From positions 404,609-468,608 of the forward strand of contig CAVXLJ010000019.1 in the NCBI GenBank assembly GCA_963762605.1: a stretch of 64,000 bases of DNA, given 5' to 3'. This DNA comes from CAVSRC01 sp963762605. GTDB taxonomy: Bacteria > Pseudomonadota > Alphaproteobacteria > Rhizobiales > Kaistiaceae. Below, piece after piece: positions 43,698 through 52,439 of the stretch (position 1 is its first letter; every line of letters starts with the position of its first letter). The translations under genes were made by a program, and so were the position numbers. The notes under the pieces were generated by a model, which saw only the letters and a list, made by a program, of their open reading frames with translations, did not search any database and was not told where the DNA came from.

Positions 43698-44659
43698 TCT
43701 GGCACTTCTTCGAAGTATGGGTGCTCCTGCTCGCGGCCTTCGCCATTGGTTGCCCGATCGGGGCGGTGGCCTACAAGCTGATCGCTCAGAGCCCGCTGGC
43801 CGAACTGCAGGGCGATTTCGCCGATCTGGTCGGCGACTTTGTCGACGGCATCAAGAGCCGGCTTGGTATCGGGCCGGTCTGGCGCCCGGAATACCGGCGT
43901 ATTGTCGAGCGCACGGCGCACGGCACCGAGAATATGGAAGACTACGCCGGTCCCCGCATCAAGGGGACCAGCTGGCAGGACCGGCTGCCCGCCGCCGGTG
44001 GGGTGCCGCGGATCACCGACCGGCTCGGTCGGTTGGTGGACGGCGAGGCCGACGATGCGGCGGCGGATTTCCCGGCACTGGCCGCATCCGGCGAAGCGCG
44101 CGAAACAGCCGGGAGCGAAGACACCACGATGGCGCGGCCGGCGGCTCTGGCGGCGCCGCGCAACAGCGTGCCCGATGACCTTCAACGCATCCGCGGAATC
44201 GGCCGGCGGATCGAGCACCGCCTCAATGCGCTCGGTATCTTCCATTTCGGGCAGATCGCGGCGTGGACGCCGGCCGAAATGCGCTGGATGGCGCAGCGGC
44301 TGGCTTTCCCGGAGCGGATCGAACGGGACGACTGGATCGGCCAGGCGATCATTCTGGCCGCCGGCGGCGACACCGGCTTCGTCAAGTCGGTCGACCGCCG
44401 GCGTGCCCAGCGGCGACAGAAGGCGCTCGAAAGAGCCATCGAGCGCGCCGCCGACGAAGACGACACGGTCGAATATGAAGCCGGCAAAGAAACTGGCGAG
44501 GAGATTGCCGGGGCGGAAGACATCTTCGAGGAGGAAATGACCGCGGAGGAGGCCGGGCCAGCCGAGAGGACGGAGCCCCAGGAGGAACCGGAGCCCTCGG
44601 AGACGACAGACAGCCGCGCGGACGGCGACGACGCCGAAGCCGGGGACAAGACGGCTTAG
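43694..44659 (+). CDS. Membrane-anchored protein with predicted H3TH/HhH domain
   Basis: A 321-aa protein: an N-terminal helix (about residues 4-27), a polar stretch, then DDLQRIRGIGRRIEHRLNAL and ALGIFHFGQIAAWTPAEMRW, a helix-hairpin-helix-like module related to the predicted 5' nuclease/H3TH proteins (COG3743). A very acidic 80-residue tail follows (EEEMTAEEAGPAERTEPQEE). HhH modules bind DNA or mediate protein contacts; nuclease catalytic residues are not evident. It overlaps the 46-aa gene by ATGA, so it belongs to the BON/OmpA unit. Its stop overlaps that of the convergent hydrolase gene. Confidence 0.8.
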   Translation: MIWHFFEVWVLLLAAFAIGCPIGAVAYKLIAQSPLAELQGDFADLVGDFVDGIKSRLGIGPVWRPEYRRIVERTAHGTENMEDYAGPRIKGTSWQDRLPAAGGVPRITDRLGRLVDGEADDAAADFPALAASGEARETAGSEDTTMARPAALAAPRNSVPDDLQRIRGIGRRIEHRLNALGIFHFGQIAAWTPAEMRWMAQRLAFPERIERDDWIGQAIILAAGGDTGFVKSVDRRRAQRRQKALERAIERAADEDDTVEYEAGKETGEEIAGAEDIFEEEMTAEEAGPAERTEPQEEPEPSETTDSRADGDDAEAGDKTA

Positions 44660-45693
44660 TCGGCCTTTTCGGATCCCGCCGCCTCGGTTTCCGTGACCGC
44701 GTCGAGGTCGTAACGCGCCTCATCGCGCGGGATGATCGCATCGGCCGGCGGGCCGCTTCCTTCGACCGCCGTGACGAAGGCGGAGACCCGGGCAAGCAGG
44801 TGCCCGTAGCGCAGCAGCGGCGCATGTCCTTCGCCGGCAACGGTGACGGTCTCGACGCGCGGGTGCTCCTCGCTCATGCGAGCGACGGTGCTTGCCGACA
44901 GCAAGTCCGAATTCTCGCCGCGGATGACCAGAATAGGGATGTCCTTGAGGGCGCGGAATTCATCCCACATTGCCGGCAGTGGTCGGTCCAGTTCGAGGCC
45001 GTCGAAGGTCCGCGCCAGTTTTGGGTCATAGGCGCCGACCGGCAGGCCGTCTTCATCGTTGAAGGTGAGACGGGCGAAGTAGTCCCAATCCACGTCGCGC
45101 CAGGTGGGGAAGCCGGCGCCGTGAATGCGGTGCAGGAGATGAGCGGCATCGGACCAGTTGTCCGGCTGCGGGGTGCGGCCAGCATAGGTCTTGATGCGTG
45201 CCAGGCCCTGTGCCTCGACGGCCGGACCGATATCGTTCAGCACCAGGCCGGCGACGGTGGCCGGCCGCGCCACCCCCATCAGCATGCCGACGATGCCGCC
45301 GCGCGAGGTGCCGACCACCACGGCGCGGGAAATGTTCAGAGCAGCCATGCCGTCGAGGGCGTCGTTCATCTCGGTCAGCGGGTTGTAACTCTCCGTGCTG
45401 CGGGCCCATTGCGACCGGCCGCGGCCACGGCTGTCGAATGCCACCACGCGGCGCGGCCGGTGGCGATGGGTCGACAGGTGAACCGCAAGCTCGTGGAAAT
45501 CGCGGCTGTCGCGGGTGAAGCCGGCCAGGCAAACCACCGGCAACCAGGGCGAAAGCGGACTGCCATAGTCGCGCGCCGACAGCTTCAGGCCGTCGGCGCT
45601 GGTGTAGATCGCCTCACGGAAGCCCGGCGCGGCCGGAACAACGGCTTCTTCTGCGGTGTCGGGCGGATTGTTCGGGCGGGACTTGCGGGCCAT
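44656..45693 (-). CDS. Alpha/beta hydrolase
   Basis: A 345-aa alpha/beta hydrolase-fold protein. The nucleophile elbow is VVVGTSRGGIVGML (Ser in GTSRGG), the oxyanion region is VVCLAGFTRDSRDF, the acid is in ILVIRGENSDLLSAS and the catalytic His in AGEGHAPLLR. It lacks a signal peptide. About 25 residues before the domain and 35 after it are disordered. Esterase, lipase or dehalogenase chemistry is possible; no substrate is visible. Single gene between the H3TH gene and the lytic transglycosylase. Confidence 0.9.
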   Translation of the reverse strand: MARKSRPNNPPDTAEEAVVPAAPGFREAIYTSADGLKLSARDYGSPLSPWLPVVCLAGFTRDSRDFHELAVHLSTHRHRPRRVVAFDSRGRGRSQWARSTESYNPLTEMNDALDGMAALNISRAVVVGTSRGGIVGMLMGVARPATVAGLVLNDIGPAVEAQGLARIKTYAGRTPQPDNWSDAAHLLHRIHGAGFPTWRDVDWDYFARLTFNDEDGLPVGAYDPKLARTFDGLELDRPLPAMWDEFRALKDIPILVIRGENSDLLSASTVARMSEEHPRVETVTVAGEGHAPLLRYGHLLARVSAFVTAVEGSGPPADAIIPRDEARYDLDAVTETEAAGSEKAD

Positions 45694-45724
45694 GGGCGGA
45701 TATCAGCCGGCGGCCCGCCCGCCG

Positions 45725-47995
45725 TCAACCGGCGGACTCGCCCCGCTTGAGGTCGGCCTCGATGACCAATGCCGGCTCGCCCAGGCGGGCCCGATAGACC
45801 TGCAGGTTCTCCATGATGCGCTCGACGTAGTTCCGCGTCTCGGTGAAGGGGATCAGCTCGATCCAGTCGACGACATCAATCTTGGGATCGCGGGGATCGC
45901 CATGCTGCTTGACCCATTGGTCGACGCGGCTGGCGCCGGCATTATAGGCGGCGAAGGTCATGACATAGGAACCGCCGAAATTGTCGACCAGGTCGCCGAG
46001 ATGGGCAGCACCGAGGGTGGCGTTGTAGGCGGGATCGGAGGTGAGGCGCGCCTTGGAGTAGGCAAGCCCGAGTGACTTGGCGACATGGCGCGCGGTGGTC
46101 GGCATCAACTGCAGCAGGCCGCGCGCGCCGGCGCGGCTGACCGCCTCGGGGTTGAAGGCGCTTTCCTGCCTGGCGACGGCATAGACGACCGACTTCTCGA
46201 CCCTTGGCATCTTTGTCGAGGACGGAATTGCTTCCGTCGGAAAGGCCAGGGAATCCACGGGCATACCGCGGACGGCGGCGGTTTTGCCGATCTGCAGGGC
46301 AATCTGGTACTCGCCATCCTTGTTGGCCATGGCGGCGAGCAGGGCGATCTCGGCGGGATCGGTCAGCGTGTCGGCGAGGTGGCGGTAGAACAGACCGGCG
46401 GCGCTGGCGCGCCCGGCGGCAGTGAGGTGCTGGATGACCTTGACCAGCTCGCGGTCGGCGAAGCGGGCGCGAATGGCGTCGGTGGGCGTCGGGGGGTGGG
46501 TGAGGTGCAGCCGGGTGTTGCCCAAGCGGGCAAGCGCGAGCTGGCCGTAGAACGTGGTGGCATAGACGCCGGCGCGCTTGAAATGAGCAATGGCGCCCGC
46601 CTTGTCGCCGGCGGCGACGGCGGCGCGACCGAGCCAGTATTCGGCGCGCGACAGGCTGAGCGGCATGGTCGAGATGGCCGCGATCTCGGCGAAATGCCTG
46701 GCCGCGGTCTTCGGATCGTGGAGGAACTCGAGCGCATACCAGCCGGCGTGGAACTCGGCCTCGGCACGATAGGTCGCCGATTCGCCCGAGTGACCCGCCA
46801 CAATGCGGTAGGCGAGCTGGTATTTGTGCTCCTCGATCAGGGCGCGGGAGATCAGGCGGCGTTCGATCCACCAGGCATTGGGATCGACCATCTTGCCGGC
46901 GCTGTGCGGCGCCGACAGGAGCAGGTCCGCGGCCTGGTCGGTCTTGTCGGCGTAGCGCAGCGCGCGAATGCGCGCATAGAGAACGATCGGATCGTTTCTG
47001 ACCGCTCCGGGCAGTGCGGTCAGCTCGCGATAGGCGGTTCTCTTGCCTTTGATCGCCGCGACTACCGCCTTGGCGAGCGCCAGCTCGTTCTTGCCCATCA
47101 CGGCGGCGACGCGCAGCGCATCGTCCGTCTGCCCGTCATAGAGCAGCCGATCCATGCGCGCCTTGTGATCCGCGGCGGTCAGCAAATCGCCGAATTCGGA
47201 AAGGATGGTCTTTTCGTCCGAGCGGGAGAAGTCCTGGTTGCGCCAGAAGCTGCGAATCAGCGTGGCGGCGTCCGTCTGCCGGCCGCTGGCGACATAGGCT
47301 TCGGCGAGCTGGATCGTGGCGCTGTCGGAGATCGGCGTCGAAGTGCCGAGCGCCTTGATGGTATCGGCCGGCGACGGCTTCTCGCGGGCAACCGCCTGTT
47401 CGTAGCGCAGGCGCAGGAAAGTCTGGCCGGGCCAGTCGCGCAGCTTCTGGCGCACCGCCAGGATGCGCGAGGACGGAACCTTGTCGCTGCCGCTGGTGGC
47501 AACCAGCCAGTCGACGATCTTGATGTCGACCGGATCGGGCAGGGCATAGGCCGCAACCGTGGCTGCCGCCGGATCGCCGTTGTCGAGAAGCTTGAGGGCG
47601 AGCTTGAGCCCTGCCGAGTTCAGCGCCGCCGGTACCGCCGGGGCGGGGACGGGAGGCGGCGGCGCGTCCGCCGCTGCCGCATCGCCGGCTTGCGGTGCAT
47701 CGCTGTCTTCCGCGGCACGGCTCTCGTCGGGGTTCTGGGCGATGAGCGCGCCGATGGGATCCCCCGGTGTGGTTGCCGCCGCGGGTTCCGGAGCGGGGTT
47801 CGGCACCGGAACGGCGGCCGACGCCGGCTGCGGCCGGGTGATCGGCAACGGCACCCGGATTGCGGCCGGCCCCTTCTTGCTGGCGGCCAGCGCCGCGGGT
47901 GCAGCGGCGACGAGGACGAGGGCCAGCACCACCAGGGAGCGTGCCGCGGCTGAACGCAATCGCTGACCGGGCCCGCCGGTGACGGCAGTGATCAT
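45725..47995 (-). CDS. Soluble lytic murein transglycosylase (Slt-type)
   Basis: A 756-aa periplasmic enzyme. A signal peptide (SLVVLALVLVAAAPAALA) is followed by a Pro/Ala-rich linker, a long alpha-helical doughnut region (TPR-like repeats, residues about 150-570) and a C-terminal SLT domain. The catalytic Glu lies in ARQESAFNPEAVSRAGARGL, with LMPTTARHVAKSLG and AYNAGASRVDQW following. It cleaves peptidoglycan with formation of 1,6-anhydromuramic ends. Divergent from dapA, about 220 bp apart. Longer than E. coli Slt70 (about 645 aa) because of the N-terminal linker. Confidence 0.94.
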   Translation of the reverse strand: MITAVTGGPGQRLRSAAARSLVVLALVLVAAAPAALAASKKGPAAIRVPLPITRPQPASAAVPVPNPAPEPAAATTPGDPIGALIAQNPDESRAAEDSDAPQAGDAAAADAPPPPVPAPAVPAALNSAGLKLALKLLDNGDPAAATVAAYALPDPVDIKIVDWLVATSGSDKVPSSRILAVRQKLRDWPGQTFLRLRYEQAVAREKPSPADTIKALGTSTPISDSATIQLAEAYVASGRQTDAATLIRSFWRNQDFSRSDEKTILSEFGDLLTAADHKARMDRLLYDGQTDDALRVAAVMGKNELALAKAVVAAIKGKRTAYRELTALPGAVRNDPIVLYARIRALRYADKTDQAADLLLSAPHSAGKMVDPNAWWIERRLISRALIEEHKYQLAYRIVAGHSGESATYRAEAEFHAGWYALEFLHDPKTAARHFAEIAAISTMPLSLSRAEYWLGRAAVAAGDKAGAIAHFKRAGVYATTFYGQLALARLGNTRLHLTHPPTPTDAIRARFADRELVKVIQHLTAAGRASAAGLFYRHLADTLTDPAEIALLAAMANKDGEYQIALQIGKTAAVRGMPVDSLAFPTEAIPSSTKMPRVEKSVVYAVARQESAFNPEAVSRAGARGLLQLMPTTARHVAKSLGLAYSKARLTSDPAYNATLGAAHLGDLVDNFGGSYVMTFAAYNAGASRVDQWVKQHGDPRDPKIDVVDWIELIPFTETRNYVERIMENLQVYRARLGEPALVIEADLKRGESAG

Positions 47996-48214
47996 CGTCT
48001 TGTCGTCCTTAAATGTCGCCTTCGGTGCCGGGCCGTGCCCGCGTCGTCTTCACCGAAATGGCCCAATGCACTGTATGAAGACGCTAGTGTGCCATAGTGA
48101 ACGATTGTTTGACGACCGCTACATTCTTGCCCGTCAAACAGGCAGGGACTATGGTCGCCCAAGGATTTGACCCGCCGAGTTTGTCGAGAATTCGGCCGCC
48201 GGAAGCAGGTTTCC

Positions 48215-49090
48215 ATGTTCACAGGATCGATCACTGCGCTGGTGACGCCAATGCGCGACGGCCGCTTCGACGAAGAAGCGTTCCGCGGCTTCGTCGATTG
48301 GCAGATCAGCGAGGGGACGCATGGGCTGGTCCCCGTGGGGACAACCGGCGAGAGCCCGACATTGAGCCACGACGAACACAAGCGCGTGATCGAGGTCTGC
48401 ATCGAGGTCGCGGCCGGCCGCGTGCCGGTGATCGCCGGTGCCGGCTCCAACAACACGCGGGAGGCGATCGAACTGGCCCGCTTCGCCGAAAAGGCGGGTG
48501 CGGACGGCCTGCTGGTGGTGACGCCGTATTACAACAAGCCCAGCCAGGAAGGCCTCTATCAGCATTACAAGGCGATCAACGACACCGTCGGCATCCCGAT
48601 CATCATCTACAACATCCCGCCACGCTCGGTGATCGACATGAGCGTCGAGACGATGGCCCGGCTGTTCGAGTTGAAGAACATCGCCGGGGTCAAGGACGCG
48701 ACGGCCAAGATCGACCGCATCAGCATGCAGCGCCAAGCCATGGGGCCGGAGTTCAACCAGCTTTCCGGCGAGGACGCCACCGCGCTTGCCGTGATGGCGC
48801 ATGGCGGCCACGGCTGCATCTCGGTCACCTCGAATGTCGCGCCCAAGGCCCAGGCCGAGTTCCAGGAGGCCTGCATGACCGGCGATTTCGCCAAGGCTCT
48901 CCAGTATCAGGATCGCATGCTGCCGCTGCACAAGGCGCTGTTCCTGGAACCCAGTCCGGCCGGCGCGAAGTATGCGCTGTCGCTGCTCGGCAAGATGAGC
49001 GAGGAGCTGCGCCTGCCGCTGGTGACGGTGACGGAGAACGCCCGCACCGAGATTCGTGCGGCAATGGTGCATGCCGGCCTGACCAACTGA
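48215..49090 (+). CDS. dapA: 4-hydroxy-tetrahydrodipicolinate synthase
   Basis: A 291-aa TIM-barrel lyase condensing pyruvate with aspartate semialdehyde in the lysine/DAP pathway. The Schiff-base lysine is Lys160 in IAGVKDATAK, with Tyr132 in IIYNIPPR and the substrate loop VGTTGESPTL. The ATG at 48215 fits the family start MFTGSITALVTPM. It is followed 4 bp later by smpB, a pairing usual in alphaproteobacteria. DAP feeds peptidoglycan, as do the nearby transglycosylase substrates. Confidence 0.97.
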   Translation: MFTGSITALVTPMRDGRFDEEAFRGFVDWQISEGTHGLVPVGTTGESPTLSHDEHKRVIEVCIEVAAGRVPVIAGAGSNNTREAIELARFAEKAGADGLLVVTPYYNKPSQEGLYQHYKAINDTVGIPIIIYNIPPRSVIDMSVETMARLFELKNIAGVKDATAKIDRISMQRQAMGPEFNQLSGEDATALAVMAHGGHGCISVTSNVAPKAQAEFQEACMTGDFAKALQYQDRMLPLHKALFLEPSPAGAKYALSLLGKMSEELRLPLVTVTENARTEIRAAMVHAGLTN

Positions 49091-49094
49091 CAAG

Positions 49095-49571
49095 ATGACC
49101 GCCAAAAAGGAAAAGGCGCCGAACCGTAATGCGGCGGTCAACCGGCGTGCGCGCTTCAATTACGAGATCGGCCAGGTCTTCGAAGCCGGGATCGCGCTTG
49201 CCGGAACCGAAGTGAAGTCGCTGCGCGAAGGGCGCTCCAGCATCGCCGACGCCTATGCCGGCGAGCGCAACGGCGAGTTGTGGCTCTACAACGCCTATAT
49301 CCCCGAATACCTGCAGGCCAACCGCTTCAACCATGAGACAAGGCGGCCGCGGAAGCTGCTTCTGCATCGGCGCGAAATCGGCCGGCTGATGGGCGCCGTC
49401 GACCGCGAGGGCATGACCGTCGTGCCGCTCAGGATCTATTTCAACGATCGCGGGCGGGCCAAGGTCGAGCTGGCCGTGGCGCGTGGCAAGAAGCTGCACG
49501 ACAAGCGCGAGACCTCGAAGCAGCGCGACTGGGGCCGGGAAAAGGCCCGGCTGATGCGCGAGAAGGGCTAG
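49095..49571 (+). CDS. smpB: SsrA-binding protein SmpB
   Basis: A 158-aa SmpB that delivers tmRNA to stalled ribosomes. The OB-fold begins NRRARFNYEIGQVFEAGIAL with AGTEVKSLREGRSSIADAYA, and the basic tail KLHDKRETSKQRDWGREKAR reaches the decoding centre. Length and motifs are canonical. Transcribed with dapA. The tmRNA gene itself was not found in this window. Confidence 0.97.
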   Translation: MTAKKEKAPNRNAAVNRRARFNYEIGQVFEAGIALAGTEVKSLREGRSSIADAYAGERNGELWLYNAYIPEYLQANRFNHETRRPRKLLLHRREIGRLMGAVDREGMTVVPLRIYFNDRGRAKVELAVARGKKLHDKRETSKQRDWGREKARLMREKG

Positions 49572-49637
49572 CCAGAGGCTGACGACCGGTGCGCCGTGCG
49601 GGCCGTCGCCTCGGCAGGCGCAGACCGTGGCCTGTCG

Positions 49638-50186
49638 CTATTGGGTTGCGGGAATCTGCCCCGCCTCGGCGGCTTTTGCCGCCATTTGCCGGCGGAAGAA
49701 GCGCGCCGCATTGGCCAGCGCGGCCACGCCATAAACCGTTGAAAAGACGACCTGCACCAGGGAGCCGACGAGCAGGCCATAGGTTCCCCAGCCGACCGTG
49801 CTCACCATGATCAGTGCCTGGATGCGCCAGACCGAACGCTGATGCCGGGCGGCGACGGCCAGCACCGTGCCGACAATGGCAAGCAGGTCGGCGGGGCCGG
49901 CCCAGAAGAGCCAGCCGATGACCACGGCGAGCGGGTAGAAAAGCCAGTAGGCGAGACGCGCCGCCCGCCTTTCGGAGAAGGCCGCGGCGACATCCGACAG
50001 CATGTAGAAGGCCGAGAGCGCTGCGCCGACCGGCGCCGCCAACATGACGTAATGGACGATGACCGGCACCAGGCCGGTGATGTCGGTGAGCAGGAAGCGC
50101 AAGCGGGTGCGGGCGAAGGTCGAAAAGACGAGAAGCCCGAATCCAACGCCGCCAACCCACTGGGCAAGAATACTTGTTTCGGGCAT
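49638..50186 (-). CDS. YgjV-like inner-membrane protein
   Basis: A 182-aa integral membrane protein with about six helices (from ILAQWVGGVGFGLLVFSTFA to FSTVYGVAALANAARFF). The spacing and segments such as LFWAGPADLLAIVGTVLAV resemble the Imp-YgjV family. ATG 50186 begins MPETSILAQ; the longer frame upstream is not hydrophobic. No transport substrate is known for this family. It converges with smpB. Confidence 0.72.
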   Translation of the reverse strand: MPETSILAQWVGGVGFGLLVFSTFARTRLRFLLTDITGLVPVIVHYVMLAAPVGAALSAFYMLSDVAAAFSERRAARLAYWLFYPLAVVIGWLFWAGPADLLAIVGTVLAVAARHQRSVWRIQALIMVSTVGWGTYGLLVGSLVQVVFSTVYGVAALANAARFFRRQMAAKAAEAGQIPATQ

Positions 50187-50357
50187 CTGGTGGCCGGTGG
50201 TCGCGCCGCCGCATGAAGGCGCGGTCATGCCGACCGCGGCGACCTTGTAGCAGGTCAAAAGGACAGAAACGACGGCGGAGTGCGACGGGATCGTGCGGCA
50301 GATTGTGCCGAGGCGGGGTGCACGCGCGTCTTACGGCGGCGATCTGTGTGCCAGGGA

Positions 50358-51011
50358 CTAGGGCCCGCCGTCTGCTTTAAGGTTGCTCACAATCTGATTG
50401 AATACGCTACGGAACATGGCTCCGGTGAGGACGCCGGTATTCGTGTTGTAGCGCGAGCAGTGGTAGCTGTCGAAAAGAGTCAGGCGGGGCCTGACGGCGT
50501 GTGATGCGCCGTGCCCGAAGGGAACGGCGCTGCGCTTCAGCCCCAGGGCCGCGACGGTGCTGTCATGGGCGATGCGCCCCAGCGCCAGGATGGCGGCAAG
50601 CTGCGGCATGGCGTCGATGGTGGCGGCAAGGAACGGCCGGCAACTCCTGATCTCGGCGGTCTCCGGCTTGTTCTGCGGCGGCACGCAGCGCACGGCATTG
50701 GTGATCGCGGCGCCATGAAGGACCAGGCCGTCATCCGGCCGCGCCTGATAAGTACCTGACGCGAAACCAAAATCGATCATGGTCTGGTAGAGAAGGTCGC
50801 CGGCATAGTCACCCGTGAACGGCCGGCCGCTGCGGTTGGCGCCGCGCAGGCCAGGCGCCAGTCCGACGACCAGCAGGCGCACACTATCCACCGTCCCGAA
50901 GGTCGGGACGGGCGCGTTGTGCCATGCCGGTTCCTTCGCCCGCCACTCCTGGCGCAAGGCGACCAGCCGCGGGCAGAGCGGGCAGTCGCGGCCCGGCGTC
51001 GTCGGGTCCAT
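50358..51011 (-). CDS. Uracil-DNA glycosylase, family 5 (UdgB-like)
   Basis: A 217-aa glycosylase that removes uracil and other deaminated bases from DNA. Fe-S ligands are suggested by Cys10 and Cys13 (CPLCPRL), with further Cys in RCVPPQNKP and RSCRPF. The active-site motif is GLAPGLRGANRSGRPFTGD, the family 5 form, which has alanine rather than Asp/Asn at the classical catalytic place. The C-terminal motif is DSYHCSRYN. The start 51011 is 13 bp after the stop of the NYN gene on the same strand, so the two form an operon. Confidence 0.9.
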   Translation of the reverse strand: MDPTTPGRDCPLCPRLVALRQEWRAKEPAWHNAPVPTFGTVDSVRLLVVGLAPGLRGANRSGRPFTGDYAGDLLYQTMIDFGFASGTYQARPDDGLVLHGAAITNAVRCVPPQNKPETAEIRSCRPFLAATIDAMPQLAAILALGRIAHDSTVAALGLKRSAVPFGHGASHAVRPRLTLFDSYHCSRYNTNTGVLTGAMFRSVFNQIVSNLKADGGP

Positions 51012-51024
51012 GCTGGACACGGCG

Positions 51025-51633
51025 CTAGATGGCGTCGTCGCTTTCGAACTCGTCCTCGGAGAAGGCGACCACCTGGGCGCGCTCGGCCTGACGCTGGGCC
51101 CGCTCGGTGGGGTCGCGGCCGATCTTCGCCTGCAGCGATTGCAGGTCGACGAAATGGTCGGCCTGCCGGCGCAGCTCATCGGCGATCATCGGCGGCTGGC
51201 TGGCGAGCGTTGAGATCACGCTGACCTTGCGGCCCTTGCGTTGCACCGCTTCGACCAGCGAGCGGAAGTCGCCGTCGCCGGAAAACAGGACAAAATGGTC
51301 GACGTGCTCCGCCATTTCCATGACATGGACGGCAAGTTCGATGTCCATGTTGCCTTTGATCTTGCGCCGGCCGGTTGCATCGACGAATTCCTTGGTCGGC
51401 TTGGTCACGACGGTGTAACCATTGTAGTCGAGCCAATCGATTAGCGGACGGATCGACGAATACTCCTGCTCTTCCGCCAGCGCCGTGTAATAATAGGCGC
51501 GCAGCAGGTAGCCCTTCGACTGGAATTCCTGCAACAGCTTCTTGTAGTCTATGTCGAATCCAAGCGCCTTCGCCGTCGCGTACAGGTTGGCTCCATCGAT
51601 GAAGAGCGCGATTTTCTCGCGAGGGTCAAACAT
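51025..51633 (-). CDS. NYN domain protein (LabA/DUF88-like)
   Basis: A 202-aa PIN-like NYN domain. Acidic metal-site residues are in IALFIDGANLYATAKALG, KGNMDIELAVHVM and FVLFSGDGDFRSLVEA. NYN domains are predicted or shown RNases; LabA is the cyanobacterial relative. A basic, acidic-ended tail (RAQRQAERAQVVAFSEDEFE) extends the domain. It is first in an operon with the family 5 UDG gene and is divergent from rpoZ, an arrangement recurrent in Hyphomicrobiales. Confidence 0.93.
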   Translation of the reverse strand: MFDPREKIALFIDGANLYATAKALGFDIDYKKLLQEFQSKGYLLRAYYYTALAEEQEYSSIRPLIDWLDYNGYTVVTKPTKEFVDATGRRKIKGNMDIELAVHVMEMAEHVDHFVLFSGDGDFRSLVEAVQRKGRKVSVISTLASQPPMIADELRRQADHFVDLQSLQAKIGRDPTERAQRQAERAQVVAFSEDEFESDDAI

Positions 51634-51933
51634 CTTTGTGTCTATTGCCTTCGGTTGTCGTGCCTAACGCAAATGCCGTGTAATCTGCAGTTGAAATGCT
51701 GTACCAGAACAAGCCGGGAGCGCCGAAAACATCCGCCGGTCACAGCCGTACAATACCCTTCAATACAGCCATAGCTTAGCACATTTGGTGCAGGTTTTTC
51801 GCCAGTCCAGTGGTGGGCGACATCAGCCGGCATCGACGGCGCCCGGGCCGGTGCCGGATGGCGGCCATTTTCCTTGCTTTTGGCCGGCGGGCAGCCTATA
51901 TGCCCGGCCACACCCCATTTCAGGAGAAAGTCC

Positions 51934-52320
51934 ATGGCGCGCGTCACCGTCGAGGATTGCGTCGACAAAGTCGAGAATCGCTTCGAGCTGGTGCTGCTGG
52001 CCGCCCACCGGGGGCGGATGATCTCGAGCGGCGCCCCGCTCACGGTCGATCGCGACAACGACAAGAACCCGGTGGTTGCCCTCAGGGAGATCGCCGACCA
52101 GACGATCGCGCCCGAGGACCTCAAGGAAGACCTGATCCATTCCCTGCAGAAATACGTCGAGGTGGACGAGCCCGAGCCGGAACCGGTGCCGATGATCGCC
52201 TCGGCCGCCCCGGCCGCGGCCGGCGACGACCCCGACATCGCCTTCGACCGCATGTCGGAGGAGGAGCTGCTACGCGGCCTGGAAAGTATGGTTCCGCCGG
52301 ACAAAACTGAGGAATTCTGA
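51934..52320 (+). CDS. rpoZ: RNA polymerase omega subunit
   Basis: A 128-aa RpoZ, opening MARVTVEDCVDKVENRFELV and NPVVALREIAD, that supports assembly of RNA polymerase through beta prime. The ATG at 51934 has CAGGAG 7 bases before. The acidic C-terminal tail (DPDIAFDRMSEEELLRGLES) is typical of alphaproteobacterial omega. It precedes rsh by 119 bp; a TATACTATATAC motif at about 52367-52378 could supply a promoter for rsh. Confidence 0.95.
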   Translation: MARVTVEDCVDKVENRFELVLLAAHRGRMISSGAPLTVDRDNDKNPVVALREIADQTIAPEDLKEDLIHSLQKYVEVDEPEPEPVPMIASAAPAAAGDDPDIAFDRMSEEELLRGLESMVPPDKTEEF

Positions 52321-52439
52321 GCCGCGCGGGACTGGGCCGACGGTCCTGGTGCGTAAAGCTTTCTCTATACTATATACGGTACTGAAACATCGAAGCCCGT
52401 CGGTGAGCGGCGGGTGGTGTCTGTGCCGGACTTAGCGCC

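Noticed and set aside
46085..47953. 622-aa plus-strand open frame
   Set aside because: Mirror of the lytic transglycosylase gene, whose own frame has a signal peptide and SLT domain.
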